A stretch of 64,000 nucleotides of DNA from an uncultured Lentisphaerota bacterium (GCA_903896925.1 CAITZM010000097.1:1-64000), one strand, 5' to 3'. Shown: positions 53,156-62,655, counted from the stretch's first letter. Translations and numbers: made by a program. The notes: generated by a model not told the origin, from the sequence alone.

Positions 53156-54934
53156 CTACAGCCGGATCTCGACTTGCTTGCCGGCGCCGGGGAGGGTGGT
53201 TTTGAGCGTCTTGGTGACGCCCTGGTGGGTGACGGTGATTTCGTAGTCGCCGAGGAAGCCGCGCACACGGGCGCGGCCGTCGGCGCCGGTCTCGGCGGTC
53301 GTATTCGTCCACCACTTTTTGGTGACCAGGTCGAGCCAGACCTGGCCGGCGGGCGTGAGCGACCAGTCGCTGCGGTAGTACGCCGCGTTGGGTTTCCAGT
53401 GCGACTTTTCCCAGAAACCCCACGTCAGCACCGCGACCACCGCGGGGGGGCTGTAGACCGTGGTCAGGAAGTCGCGGGTGAATTCGGCCTGGAGCTGCTC
53501 GTCCGTGGTGTCGATGTCGTGCTCGGTGATGGAGATGTCGAGGCCGAGCGCGGCGTAGCGATTGAGGATCGTCAGCATCCTCTCCGGCGGCGTGGGTGTG
53601 CCGCCGAAGTGCGACTGCATGCCGAGGCCGGTGATCGGCGCGCCGCCGTCCTTGAGGAACCGGAGCGTTTTCTCAAAATGATCCTGATGCTTCGTGTCCA
53701 GGCCGCCGCCGGAGAGGATGGCGTAGTCGTTGAGGTACAGGCGCACGTTCGGGTCGCAGCGGCGCGCGAGCTTGAACCACGCGATCATCTCGCTGTCGCC
53801 AAGCACGCCCATCACGTCATGGTTGTCGTAGGGCTCGTTGATGACGTCCCAGTCCACGACGTGGCCTTTCATGGTGCTGACCTCGTTCTCGATGTGGGTG
53901 TTGATCCTCTGCCGCAAGACCTCTGGCTTGTCTTTGAGCGCCGGCAGATCCTTCGGCGAGTTCCGCCACGAGGGCCAGATGAGATTGTGGCCGCGCAGCT
54001 CGATGTGCCGCGCCGCCAGCCAGTCGGCGGCCTGCAGGATCTTGGCGTGATTGGCCGGCCGGTCCCAGCTCCCCCACTTGAGGTCGTTCTCGAACACGAC
54101 GCGGGTGAAGTACTTCTCGATCACGGCGCGATACTTTTCTCCATCGGCGTCCTGGCGCAGGATGCCCTGGACAGTGACGGCGGAGCCCCAGCCGAAGGCG
54201 TGGCGTTGCATGGCGATGGCGACCTTGGCGCCGGGGACCGGACGTCCGGCCGCGTCGGTCACCGTGACGGCGAGATCGCCCTTGCGGCACTGCTCGATCC
54301 GGGCGTCGGCGGCCGCGCGCCAGGGCGCATCGGCGGCCTGGCCAGCGTAGCTCACCTTGGTGTGCGGCAGACGCCTCAGGTCATACCCTTTGCCGTAGGA
54401 GTAGACCGCGAAGTCGGCGATCTCGATGACCTGTTCCTGCGTGCCGAAGTGGAAACCCGCGCCGGCCTTGCCGGCGTCGTAGGTGTCGAGCGCCTTGAAC
54501 GGCAGGCAGAGTTCCTGCCATTCGCGTCCGAAATCGAGATCACGGCTGATCGATTTGGTGTTGGGCGGGCCCGCCTTCTCGAAGATCGCCGTGACGCGGC
54601 CCGCACCGCTCTCGGACTTGGTGGACACCGTGCGGGCATAAAAGCGCGCCCAGAGGACTTCGCCCTTCTCCACTTTGCGGGTGGTGCGGAACTGAAACTG
54701 GATGTCCCACGAGTGAGCGGGCCGCGTGGTGGTGGCGCACCGGAGCGCCTCGGTGAACGGCTGGCCCGCGACCGGGACACGCGTCTGCGTGGCAAAGCGC
54801 GAAGTAGACACCGCTCGCAGCCCGGCAATGGCGTTGGTCGGGATGACCAGCGTCCCGCCTTCGGGGATAGGCGTAGCACCCAGTGCAAGGGCGGGCAACA
54901 ACAGGGCCATGAGCTGCTGTACAATTCTCTTCAC
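53156..54934 (-). CDS. GH10 endo-1,4-beta-xylanase with N- and C-terminal accessory domains
   Basis: 592 residues from GTG 54934, which has AAGGA five bases upstream. Signal peptide about 1-20. Residues about 30-200 look like a carbohydrate-binding beta-sandwich, then a short Ig-like segment (DLAVTVTDAAGRPVPGAKVA). The GH10 barrel follows (about 240-560): RVVFENDLKW, ELRGHNLIWPSW, the acid/base Glu in DWDVINEPYD (near 367) and the nucleophile Glu in ISITEHDID (near 470), and WGFWEKSHW. A C-terminal strand region ends the protein. It cleaves xylan outside the cell. The window shows no xylan-uptake genes beside it. Confidence 0.92.
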   Translation of the reverse strand: MKRIVQQLMALLLPALALGATPIPEGGTLVIPTNAIAGLRAVSTSRFATQTRVPVAGQPFTEALRCATTTRPAHSWDIQFQFRTTRKVEKGEVLWARFYARTVSTKSESGAGRVTAIFEKAGPPNTKSISRDLDFGREWQELCLPFKALDTYDAGKAGAGFHFGTQEQVIEIADFAVYSYGKGYDLRRLPHTKVSYAGQAADAPWRAAADARIEQCRKGDLAVTVTDAAGRPVPGAKVAIAMQRHAFGWGSAVTVQGILRQDADGEKYRAVIEKYFTRVVFENDLKWGSWDRPANHAKILQAADWLAARHIELRGHNLIWPSWRNSPKDLPALKDKPEVLRQRINTHIENEVSTMKGHVVDWDVINEPYDNHDVMGVLGDSEMIAWFKLARRCDPNVRLYLNDYAILSGGGLDTKHQDHFEKTLRFLKDGGAPITGLGMQSHFGGTPTPPERMLTILNRYAALGLDISITEHDIDTTDEQLQAEFTRDFLTTVYSPPAVVAVLTWGFWEKSHWKPNAAYYRSDWSLTPAGQVWLDLVTKKWWTNTTAETGADGRARVRGFLGDYEITVTHQGVTKTLKTTLPGAGKQVEIRL

Positions 54935-55193
54935 AGTCTTCCTTTCGGTGACGAATCCCTCAGCGCACCCGCCGCCATGAGCGCGCTTGTGGGGCTGAAA
55001 AATCACGCGCGTATGTGCCCGAGCCGCCCGGCTAAGTCAACGCCTGTTTCAGTGGTGCGCCGAAGTGAGTTGGCAGTTGGCCCCTCTTCCTCTTCGATGG
55101 ATTCTGATGATCCTACCGTCAATGATTCTGTCAAATTTTCGCCAAGCATTTTCCGGATATCGCCGGCAGCGGGGGGCCTCCGCGAGGCGCGGT
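54935..55193. other. Short intergenic region with a single REPIN arm
   Basis: One degenerate CAGAATCAT-type arm (about 55106-55132) without a partner. The promoter for the xylanase gene is expected here but none was identified. Confidence 0.45.
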
Positions 55194-58100
55194 CTAATTG
55201 TTGAAAAAACCGTTGAGGTCAGTGGCGGTCGGGCGGGCGCTCGGCGCATCCGCATACAACCACGCCAAGGGCACGCGCGTGATGCGTGAATGGGCCAAGC
55301 CGGACATCGCGCAGTAGCCGAGCAACACCGCGTCATCCACCGGGTGGATCGCGATATAGCAGTACCAGCCCGCCGGATTGCCTTCCAACGCTTTGACGTG
55401 CTGCCATGTTTGGCCGTCATCTTTCGAGATCGCTACACTCAGCGGTACGCGCCGTTTGCGCAAACTCGCCGGAATGCCGGCGTGGTCATTCCAGACCAAC
55501 AACAGGTCGCCGGTCGCGGGCAGGCGCTTGATCGAGGCCGGCGAGACCGGGGAGGCCAGCGTCGAAACTTTCGGCGTCGACCAGCCGTCGGCCCCATCCT
55601 GCGAATAGGCCAGGTATTGGTAGCCGCCGTCGGTGCGGATGAACATCAGCACGCGCCCGTCCTTCAACTCGACCACACCGGGCTCCTGCGTGGTGAGACG
55701 CCTGCCCGTCATGTCGTATCCTTTTTGCGCAGTGCGGCTGCGCCGCCAGCTCCGGCCGTTGTCATCCGACAGGTAGCACATGAGGGTCCCCTGCCAGTCC
55801 ATGCGGGCCGTCCCCGGGACGGAGTGCAGGCAGACCGGCAACACCAGGCGTCCGCTCTTGAGTTGAATCGCGCGGTCGTTATTCATGACGTAGTAGCCGA
55901 CCTCGTCGGTGATGCACGGCACCGGCGCGCCCCAGGTCGCGCCCTCATCCTTGGACAGTCGCATCAGCGGACGACAATCCGTCGTGCTGCTCTTGAGCAG
56001 ATAGAAAAGCGCCAGCTCCCCGCTCTGCAAACGAATCAGACTCACGGACATGACATTCAGTCCGCCCGACTGCTCGACGATGATCCGGTCCGCGGTCCAG
56101 GTCCTGCCGCCATCCGCCGAGCAGCGCCCGGCCAGATAGGCGGGGTCATGATCGCCGCCTTTGCCCGCCGTGTAGTGCGAATAGACAAAGAGAATGCGCC
56201 CGTCCTTGAGCGTGACAAACGCGCCTTCGCTGTTGCGTGGGTTGCCCGGACCGGGCGGCAGTTCCAGCACCCGCGTCGGGACGGTCTGCGTTGTGGCGAC
56301 CAGCACGCTGGAGTTCGACGGCGACTGGACTTCGGTTCCTGGCAACGGCGGTGGCACCGCCATGCGCTGCCAGTCGGCCGTGATGGCGAGGAGCGCTGCG
56401 GGCACGGGACCAGCCCAGCCTTGCAACACGCCATGGATGCGTCCATCCGCCCCGGTCCGAAACGCCACATCCATCCGCTCGGGGAGCACGACCTCCAAGC
56501 CGTCCGTGCGCAGGCTTCGGAGTCCGCCCGCGGCAAACGCGGCCACTTTGCCATCGGCAGCGAAACGGATCGCGACCAGGCCGACCGCATCGACGGCCAC
56601 GGTGTGGCCCTGGCTGACAAAGTTCGTACGGATGGGGTCGCCCGTGACCTCCTTGGCACCGGCGAGGCAGATATAGGTCCCGTCGGTGAGCCGGCTGTGG
56701 CCGACCTGCGGAGGGATGGCGTCAAACCTCTTGCCGTTCTTGCGCACCGACCAGCCTGTGCTGCGCCCGACTCCGGCAGACTCAAGCAGTTGCAGCACGG
56801 CCGCCGTGCAGGAAGCGTTGTCCTGACAACGCCGCACCGTCTCCGCGGGCAGGTGCGCGAGCGCATCAAAAGCTTTGGCATCAACATCGCGGGTCCAAGC
56901 GCCGACCACAAACACGGCGGTCTGGCCCTTGGCGGCCTGGCTGAAAAACTCCAACGTGGCCGCAGCTTCGAACTCGGGGTGAAACAGAACGACTGCGCGG
57001 TAGCGCTGCGGCCCGAGGCAGATATAGCCCTCGGCGTCCAACCGTAAAGCGGAGGTGCCGATCAGGCTGGTCGGGAACAAATCCGCGGGAAAGCCCTGGC
57101 CGCAGAGAGCGGCGGCGATGTCCAGGCCGACCTCGTCATAGCCGGGGCCGGCCCAGTTCATCGCGCAGGCGTGCCCGAACATCACGGCCACGGGACAGTC
57201 GAGCGGTGCCTGGCTGACAAAGTCGAGGAGACGCAACCGGGCCATGCCGGCCATGAAGTCCTGTTGCATCAAACCGAGGTGCCGGGCGCGCATGGGCTGG
57301 TCGGGGCCGGGATAAATCGGATGCACATTGAGGCGTCCCCCGCCCAGGGCGCTGGACCAGAGTTCCGCGTTGTAAGCGGCCGGACGCGGGCTGTAGTACT
57401 GGTTGAACCAGAGCGGAAAGCCCCAGCGCTTGGCCAGCGAGGTACGGCACGGGTACGGCGCGGCTTCGTCGGTCTGGCCGACATCGCGCGTGGCCGCCCA
57501 CCAGTCCAGCCCGTGCTTGCGGAATTCCTGGACACCCGGATAAGAAGTCCACGTGGCGTGCGTGGCCATGAAACTCTGCGGTCCGAAGATTTCTTTGCCC
57601 GCCCGGTAGCAGTCGTCCTCGATCGCCGCATTGCGCTCGCGGCACAGCGTGCCGTACCGGTTGATCGCCGCCTGCCGTTCGCGCTCCCCACCCCGCTCGC
57701 CTACGCACATCAGCAGGCTGTCGCGCACCAATTCCCGTCCGCCACTCCGCTGGGCATACGCCTGCGCGAAGGCCTGCGAATACCAGTAGCGGTCGTGCGC
57801 GGGTTTGCCCGAATGATCCGGAGGGAAGCCCCACTCGTCTTTCATGATCCCCGCCAGCGGCAGGTCCGCATACTGCCGGATGATCTCGCGTTGGAAAGCC
57901 AGCAGATGCGGCGCGAACACATCCGGGGTCAGATAGGCATGCGCGGCGACTAGGCAGATGCTGTGCCCGGCAGGAGCGGTGCCAGCAGGAATCGTCACGG
58001 TGAGTTTGGCCGGACCTTCGGCAACGGCGCTGATTCCGTTGGAGGTAATGTCTTGCACCGTCGCGGGCTCGATCCCGTCGCTGTTGCGCACAAAGGCATA

Positions 58101-58616
58101 CGCACGTACCAACCGTGTCGTGAGACATTGATAGGGAATGGTGTTGCCCGTCATGTGATCGGTCAGATCGCATCCGACGAAGGTGGCCGTCGCCGTCCCG
58201 CCAGCCGGGCCGTCGAGCATTTTCAGGACGAGTTCTTCCTGCTGCTCGTCGGGAAACCGCGCGCGGAAGGCGCGGCGCGCAAGGCGCAGATCCACGTCCA
58301 AGGCGATCGGAAGGCCGAGGGTGTGGGCATAGCGCACGGCCTGGTGCAAGTGATCCCGCACCAGCGGATCGACCAGTTCCCCCTTGGAGGTGCGCAGGCT
58401 GGTGGTCAGCAGCGTGTAGGGCGAGTGGGCGGCCGCGGCATCCAGAAAAGGCTTGTAGCCGTCCGGCTCCAGTTCCGCATCGCCGAGGAACCAGGCGCCG
58501 ATGACCGGCGGCCAGTCGCCGGCGGGCCGCAGCGGTCCTGCGTCGGCATCGACCCGCGCCGGCAGGGCGGGCTGCCCCAGCCCGACGCCCAGACAGAACA
58601 AGGTGCGCCACAACAT
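55194..58616 (-). CDS. Glycosidase-like / sialidase (BNR) fusion protein
   Basis: 1,140 residues from ATG 58616. Signal peptide about 1-20. The N-terminal half (about 40-600) resembles a barrel glycosidase: LAGIMKDEWGFPPDHSGKPA, then FGHACAMNWAGPGYDEVGLD and a beta-galactosidase-trimerisation-like fold (DLFPTSLIGTSALRLDAEGY). The C-terminal half (about 760-1120) is a six-bladed sialidase propeller with Asp boxes SADGGRTW, SKDEGATW, SDDNGRSW and SKDDGQTW. It probably acts on complex glycans in or outside the periplasm. It lies 259 bp from the xylanase on the same strand. Neither the exact family of the first half nor a sialic acid specificity can be settled by eye. Confidence 0.78.
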   Translation of the reverse strand: MLWRTLFCLGVGLGQPALPARVDADAGPLRPAGDWPPVIGAWFLGDAELEPDGYKPFLDAAAAHSPYTLLTTSLRTSKGELVDPLVRDHLHQAVRYAHTLGLPIALDVDLRLARRAFRARFPDEQQEELVLKMLDGPAGGTATATFVGCDLTDHMTGNTIPYQCLTTRLVRAYAFVRNSDGIEPATVQDITSNGISAVAEGPAKLTVTIPAGTAPAGHSICLVAAHAYLTPDVFAPHLLAFQREIIRQYADLPLAGIMKDEWGFPPDHSGKPAHDRYWYSQAFAQAYAQRSGGRELVRDSLLMCVGERGGERERQAAINRYGTLCRERNAAIEDDCYRAGKEIFGPQSFMATHATWTSYPGVQEFRKHGLDWWAATRDVGQTDEAAPYPCRTSLAKRWGFPLWFNQYYSPRPAAYNAELWSSALGGGRLNVHPIYPGPDQPMRARHLGLMQQDFMAGMARLRLLDFVSQAPLDCPVAVMFGHACAMNWAGPGYDEVGLDIAAALCGQGFPADLFPTSLIGTSALRLDAEGYICLGPQRYRAVVLFHPEFEAAATLEFFSQAAKGQTAVFVVGAWTRDVDAKAFDALAHLPAETVRRCQDNASCTAAVLQLLESAGVGRSTGWSVRKNGKRFDAIPPQVGHSRLTDGTYICLAGAKEVTGDPIRTNFVSQGHTVAVDAVGLVAIRFAADGKVAAFAAGGLRSLRTDGLEVVLPERMDVAFRTGADGRIHGVLQGWAGPVPAALLAITADWQRMAVPPPLPGTEVQSPSNSSVLVATTQTVPTRVLELPPGPGNPRNSEGAFVTLKDGRILFVYSHYTAGKGGDHDPAYLAGRCSADGGRTWTADRIIVEQSGGLNVMSVSLIRLQSGELALFYLLKSSTTDCRPLMRLSKDEGATWGAPVPCITDEVGYYVMNNDRAIQLKSGRLVLPVCLHSVPGTARMDWQGTLMCYLSDDNGRSWRRSRTAQKGYDMTGRRLTTQEPGVVELKDGRVLMFIRTDGGYQYLAYSQDGADGWSTPKVSTLASPVSPASIKRLPATGDLLLVWNDHAGIPASLRKRRVPLSVAISKDDGQTWQHVKALEGNPAGWYCYIAIHPVDDAVLLGYCAMSGLAHSRITRVPLAWLYADAPSARPTATDLNGFFNN

Positions 58617-58973
58617 AGACCTCAAGCCAACCCTACCGGTCTTGGCGGAGAGGTGCGACGGTGCCTGCACCAGATGAACTCCAGAAAGCATGCACGCATT
58701 CTCACGCAACGCCAAAAGCGCGCAAGCTTTTTCACGCAGCAAGACCTGCCCGCACAGCGGAGGCACAGTTCCGCTACGCCAGTTCCACCCGCAAAGGCCC
58801 AGCCACTTCCCGGAGCGGTACCACCATCGACATCCAGCAGCACGCTTCCCTTGTCAGTGACAGCTCCACTACCTAGCGACGCTAGGTAGTGGAGCTGTGT
58901 CCAACGCGCAGAGGTTAGCCCGATGGATGGATGGAACACCGGCTGCAGTGGCGGAATGGTTGCGCGAAATCCG
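58617..58973. other. Intergenic region with a perfect long palindrome
   Basis: No gene is supported upstream of the fusion protein. It contains the 18-bp perfect inverted repeat at 58860-58898. Confidence 0.5.
58860..58898. repeat. Perfect 18-bp inverted repeat with 3-base loop
   Basis: ACAGCTCCACTACCTAGC (58860-58877), GAC, GCTAGGTAGTGGAGCTGT (58881-58898). Every base pairs. There is no T-run on either side. It lies between the stop of the SGNH hydrolase (58974) and the start of the glycosidase fusion (58616), both on the minus strand. Confidence 0.85.
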
Positions 58974-59681
58974 TTATTTGGCGAGGAGGGGTTCGATGGC
59001 CTTGACGACTTCGCCGGCCAGCGCCTGCGAACCGGCGGCGGTGTAGTGGACGTCCTTGGGCTTGCCGAGTTTTTCGCGCTGCGGGGCGACGAAGGCACAG
59101 AGGTCATCGACCGGCACGCCCGCGGCCTGCATCACGCGCAGCGCGGCGGCATTGTACTTGACCTCTTCGCCGGCCACCCGGCCCAAGGCGCCCTCCGGCA
59201 CCGGCGTGGTCGTGCACCAGATCAGCTTGGCACCGGTCTTCTTCAGCCGCTGCACCAGTTCAGCCAGGTTCTTTTCATACGCCTCGACCGGGACCCACTG
59301 TTTGCCCTTGGTGATGTCGGCGATCTTGGTCTTCTCGTCGATGTACTTGAGGTCGTGGAGGCCCCAGTTGAAATGGATCACGTCCCATTTCTTCAGGCCC
59401 AGCCACGCGTCAAGATGCTCCAGGCCACGCACGGTGGACTCGTTATTGCCCGGCGCGTGGATGATGTTCGCCTTGTCCTTGAGCTGCTGCTTGACGAACG
59501 GCGTGTAGCCGAGGGAGATCGAATCGCCGATGATCAGCACGCGCGGCAGCCCCTCGACTTCCTGGACCGCGGCCGCTTTCTTGGGCGCGTCCGCCTTCTT
59601 CGCCGGCGCCGCCAAGGCCCCGCCCATACCCAGTGCCGCACACAACATGCCCGCCACCCACCACGGCCTGTTCTGTTTCAT
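58974..59681 (-). CDS. Secreted SGNH/GDSL hydrolase
   Basis: 235 residues from ATG 59681; a second ATG at 59684 is less well spaced from AGGAG. Signal peptide about 1-24, then an Ala/Lys-rich linker. Blocks I-V of SGNH: LIIGDSISLGY (Ser), APGNNESTVRGLEHL (Gly/Asn), FNWGLHDLKYI (Asn/His) and DVHYTAAGSQALA (Asp-His). Probably a carbohydrate or peptidoglycan esterase. A fragment of a second copy is at 62566-62655. Confidence 0.88.
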   Translation of the reverse strand: MKQNRPWWVAGMLCAALGMGGALAAPAKKADAPKKAAAVQEVEGLPRVLIIGDSISLGYTPFVKQQLKDKANIIHAPGNNESTVRGLEHLDAWLGLKKWDVIHFNWGLHDLKYIDEKTKIADITKGKQWVPVEAYEKNLAELVQRLKKTGAKLIWCTTTPVPEGALGRVAGEEVKYNAAALRVMQAAGVPVDDLCAFVAPQREKLGKPKDVHYTAAGSQALAGEVVKAIEPLLAK

Positions 59682-59773
59682 CATGTTCTCCTGTTGCAAG
59701 CCGCGACTATAGCGGTGCGGCGCGCGGTTTCCAAGACTTGAGGGCAGCAACAAAAGCAGGCCGGGGAACACGT

Positions 59774-60319
59774 TCACGTGACGAGCAGGCCGACCAGCAG
59801 GATCACGACCATGACCAACGTGGCCGTGACCTTCACCACCAACATCGCCAGACGAGCGAGGACCGCGCCGGTGGCGATGTGCAGCGCGGCCTGGTGTTGC
59901 TTACAGCGGTTGCGCTCGACGAGGTAGGCCAGACCAAAGCTGCCGGCGAACAAGCCCAGGAGCGGCCCGAGGATGGGCACCGGAAGCAAATTGCCGAGCA
60001 CCAGGCCGAGGAAACCGCCGAGCAGCGCAGCCAGGCCGGCCAGCTTGGAGCCGCCGCGTTTTTGCACACCCCAAGCCCCCGCGAACACTTCGACCACCTC
60101 GATGGTCACGCAGAGCAGCAGGAACAGGAGGATCGTCGTGAGTCCGGGGAAGTGGGGACCGCGCAGCCAAGCGGCCAGCAGCGTGGCGGCGAACACGATC
60201 CAGGTGCCGGAAAAAGACAGGACGGAGAGCAGGAGTCCGCCCAGACACAGCAGCAGAACCGCGAGCCAGCCCGCGCCGTGTCCAAGCAAGGCGCCCATCT
60301 GTGACCAATCGAGTTGCAT
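59774..60319 (-). CDS. DUF456 membrane protein
   Basis: 181 residues with about five membrane segments. The glycine-rich GAWGVQKRGGSKLAGLAALL, then GGFLGLVLGNLLPVPILGPL and LGLFAGSFGLAYLVERN are the DUF456 hallmark (GlyGly-rich segments between membrane helices). Function unknown. The gene is 92 bp upstream of the SGNH gene in the same direction and may share its transcript. It is divergent from the LVIVD protein at 60500. Confidence 0.82.
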   Translation of the reverse strand: MQLDWSQMGALLGHGAGWLAVLLLCLGGLLLSVLSFSGTWIVFAATLLAAWLRGPHFPGLTTILLFLLLCVTIEVVEVFAGAWGVQKRGGSKLAGLAALLGGFLGLVLGNLLPVPILGPLLGLFAGSFGLAYLVERNRCKQHQAALHIATGAVLARLAMLVVKVTATLVMVVILLVGLLVT

Positions 60320-60444
60320 CTTGTAAGTCGGCGGAGCTTACGCGCAGCAACCTGCGACCGCAACCTCTCCCGAAAGCCCAACTCACGCAACACGCGCACG
60401 ATTCAGTGTCCGAGAATAATAGGCCAAGGTCTTGAAAACCGACC

Positions 60445-60472
60445 TTGACCCGGGGAAGCCTCCGGCTAGAGT
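60445..60472 (+). promoter_or_regulatory. Candidate promoter of the LVIVD-repeat gene
   Basis: TTGACC (60445-60450), a 16-base spacer and TAGAGT (60467-60472), 28 bases before the ATG at 60500. Confidence 0.4.
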
Positions 60473-60499
60473 GACGTCATTCTATCGAGGAACAAACAT

Positions 60500-62548
60500 A
60501 TGCATCGTGCCTGCACAGCGCTCTGTCTGCTGCTCGGTAGCCTCGTCTCCATGGCAGCTACGGAGCCGCCGCCGGGTCATGACGAAAGCAAGTTCGGCCA
60601 GCGCCTGTCCTATCAGAAGATCGAAGGCGTGGGGCCCTGCATCGCCGCCGAGGTGGCGGGCGACCGGCTCTACGCCATCGGGCAGGGCCAGCTCTATGTG
60701 CTGGACATCGCCACACCCCAACATCCGAAGCTGCTGGGCACGTTGCCCGGACTCGGCACGACGCGGCAGCTGGTGATCAAGGACAAGATCGCCTTCATCA
60801 CGGCGCGGCAGGACGGATTGTGGTTGGTGGATATTTCCAATCCGGCACAGCCGGCCTTGATCAGCCACTACGACACGGTGGAGATGGCCACGGGCATCTG
60901 GGTGTCGGGCGGCCTCGCTTTCATCGCCACGCGCTGCTACGGCGTCGAGGTCGTGGACGTCTCCAACCCGCGCCGCCCACGCCACGTGAGCATGTTGAAA
61001 ACCGGCGAGGCACAGTCCTGCTGGACGCGGGACGGTTTTCTTTACATCGGCGACTGGGCGCCCAAGAAACTTCTGGTCGCTGATGTGAAAAATCCCCGGC
61101 AGCCCGTCATCGTGGGCGAAGCGCCGCTGGATGGTTACGGCGACGGCGGCTGCCTGCGCGGCCACTATGGCTTCGCCGCCACGGGACACCATTCGCGGGC
61201 GCCCGACAAGGCAGCGGCCGAGGGCAAGGGCCACGGTCTGGATATCTTCGATGTCTCGAATCCGGCGCAACCCGTGTTCGTCTCGCGGGTGAAATTCCCC
61301 GCCCTGTATTCCATCTTCAACGACATGTGGGAAGCGCGCGTAGCCGGCGACCACTGCGTCGTGGCGGATACCCACAACGGCCTCTTTGTCGTCAACATCC
61401 GGGATGTGACCAAGCCGGTGATCGTCGCCCAGGCGCAGTTGCCGGTGGTGCAGAAATGGAAACTGCCCGACTCGGTGGGCGGCGTGGCCCTGGCCGAGGG
61501 CGTCATCTACGCGGCGGGCATCGGCACCGGGTTGTATGTGGTTCCAGCACCGGGCCTGGCCCACCCGGTGGTTCCGGAACCCGACCAGCCGCCAACCCTG
61601 TCCGCCTTGCCAACTGCAGTTGTTGAGGGTCCAGACTTCCGCACCTATCGGCCCGAGGGACAAGTCTATGCCGTCACCGTCCAAGGCGACATCGCCTGGG
61701 CGGCGTGCGGCGCGGCCGGCGTGCATGCGGTGCGGCTGGGCGACCGCATGGAACCGCTCTCGGTCCACCGCGGCGAACACGACGTCAGCTATGTGAGCTG
61801 CCTGGGCAACCGGCTCTTCACCGCCGAGGGGCAAGGCGGCCTGGTCATCTATGACATCGGCGCCGACCTCCGCCTGACCGAGCGCGGCCGGCTGCAGCTG
61901 CCGGGACAAGGCGTGAAGCAGGTGGTGGTGCCCGCGCCGGGCCGCTTTGCCTTGCTGCACTGCGGCGGCGCCACGGTGCACATCGCAGACGTCCAGGACC
62001 CGGCGCACCCGCGGCTGGTCTTCAGCGATGCGCAGGTCGGCCTCTTCTATGGCGACCAGCTGGTGAACAAACTCTTCGCGGGACGCTACCTCACGGCCTA
62101 CTGGCAAAGGAGCGGCCCCGCCTGGTACGACATCAGCGGTGCACGGCCCCTGTTGGCGGGCAACACGCCGGACACGACGCTCTTCAGCTGGACGGATGGC
62201 GCGTGCCCGCTGGGTGACTCGCTCCTCATCATCAAGCGCGGAAAATATTTCCTGCTGGAACCCAACGAACGGCGCAACGCCAGCGCCCTGCCGGGTTACG
62301 GCGTGGCGGGGTTGAGTTTGGTCGGCCGGCCGAGCACAGACGGGAAAACCCTGGCCGTCTCCTCACGCCACAACCGCACCGTCAAGGTGCTCGATATCGC
62401 CGACAGCGCGCATCCGGTGCTGAAACGCAAATACAACCTGTCGGGCCATCCCGGCGCCTGTGACTTCTGGCAAGGCCGCGTGCTCATCCCGGCCGGATAC
62501 CAAGGCCTGCTGCTGGAGCGACAGCCGGCCGGCCCGACCGCGCCCTGA
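60500..62548 (+). CDS. Secreted LVIVD-repeat propeller protein
   Basis: 682 residues. Signal peptide 1-20. At least eight LVIVD repeats with the core L-x-V/I-V-D-I/V-S-N-P-x-x-P: LYVLDIATPQHPKLLGTLP, LWLVDISNPAQPALISHYD, VEVVDVSNPRRPRHVSMLK, LDIFDVSNPAQPVFVSRVK, LFVVNIRDVTKPVIVAQAQ, VHIADVQDPAHPRLVF and VKVLDIADSAHPVLKRKYN. A second propeller-like half follows a Pro-rich linker near 360. GAGGA stands before the ATG. Probably a secreted binding or scaffold protein; the ligand is unknown. Confidence 0.85.
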   Translation: MHRACTALCLLLGSLVSMAATEPPPGHDESKFGQRLSYQKIEGVGPCIAAEVAGDRLYAIGQGQLYVLDIATPQHPKLLGTLPGLGTTRQLVIKDKIAFITARQDGLWLVDISNPAQPALISHYDTVEMATGIWVSGGLAFIATRCYGVEVVDVSNPRRPRHVSMLKTGEAQSCWTRDGFLYIGDWAPKKLLVADVKNPRQPVIVGEAPLDGYGDGGCLRGHYGFAATGHHSRAPDKAAAEGKGHGLDIFDVSNPAQPVFVSRVKFPALYSIFNDMWEARVAGDHCVVADTHNGLFVVNIRDVTKPVIVAQAQLPVVQKWKLPDSVGGVALAEGVIYAAGIGTGLYVVPAPGLAHPVVPEPDQPPTLSALPTAVVEGPDFRTYRPEGQVYAVTVQGDIAWAACGAAGVHAVRLGDRMEPLSVHRGEHDVSYVSCLGNRLFTAEGQGGLVIYDIGADLRLTERGRLQLPGQGVKQVVVPAPGRFALLHCGGATVHIADVQDPAHPRLVFSDAQVGLFYGDQLVNKLFAGRYLTAYWQRSGPAWYDISGARPLLAGNTPDTTLFSWTDGACPLGDSLLIIKRGKYFLLEPNERRNASALPGYGVAGLSLVGRPSTDGKTLAVSSRHNRTVKVLDIADSAHPVLKRKYNLSGHPGACDFWQGRVLIPAGYQGLLLERQPAGPTAP

Positions 62549-62565
62549 CCCCTCGGGCCCCACCT

Positions 62566-62655
62566 GATGCTGCGGCGCGCATCACGCGCAGCGCGGCGGC
62601 GATATATTTGTCCTCCTCGCCGGGCACGCGGCCAGGGGCAGCCTCCGGCGCCGCT
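62566..62655 (-). pseudogene. Fragment of an SGNH hydrolase paralogue
   Basis: The minus-strand frame reads APEAAPGRVPGEEDKYIAAA, then LRVMRAAAS, matching PVPEGALGRVAGEEVKYNAAA LRVMQAAG of the SGNH hydrolase at 58974-59681 (about residues 145-175 there). No start, no GDS motif and no DxxH block lie nearby. It is a remnant of a duplicated copy. The rest of 62549-62928 has no supported gene. Confidence 0.65.
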
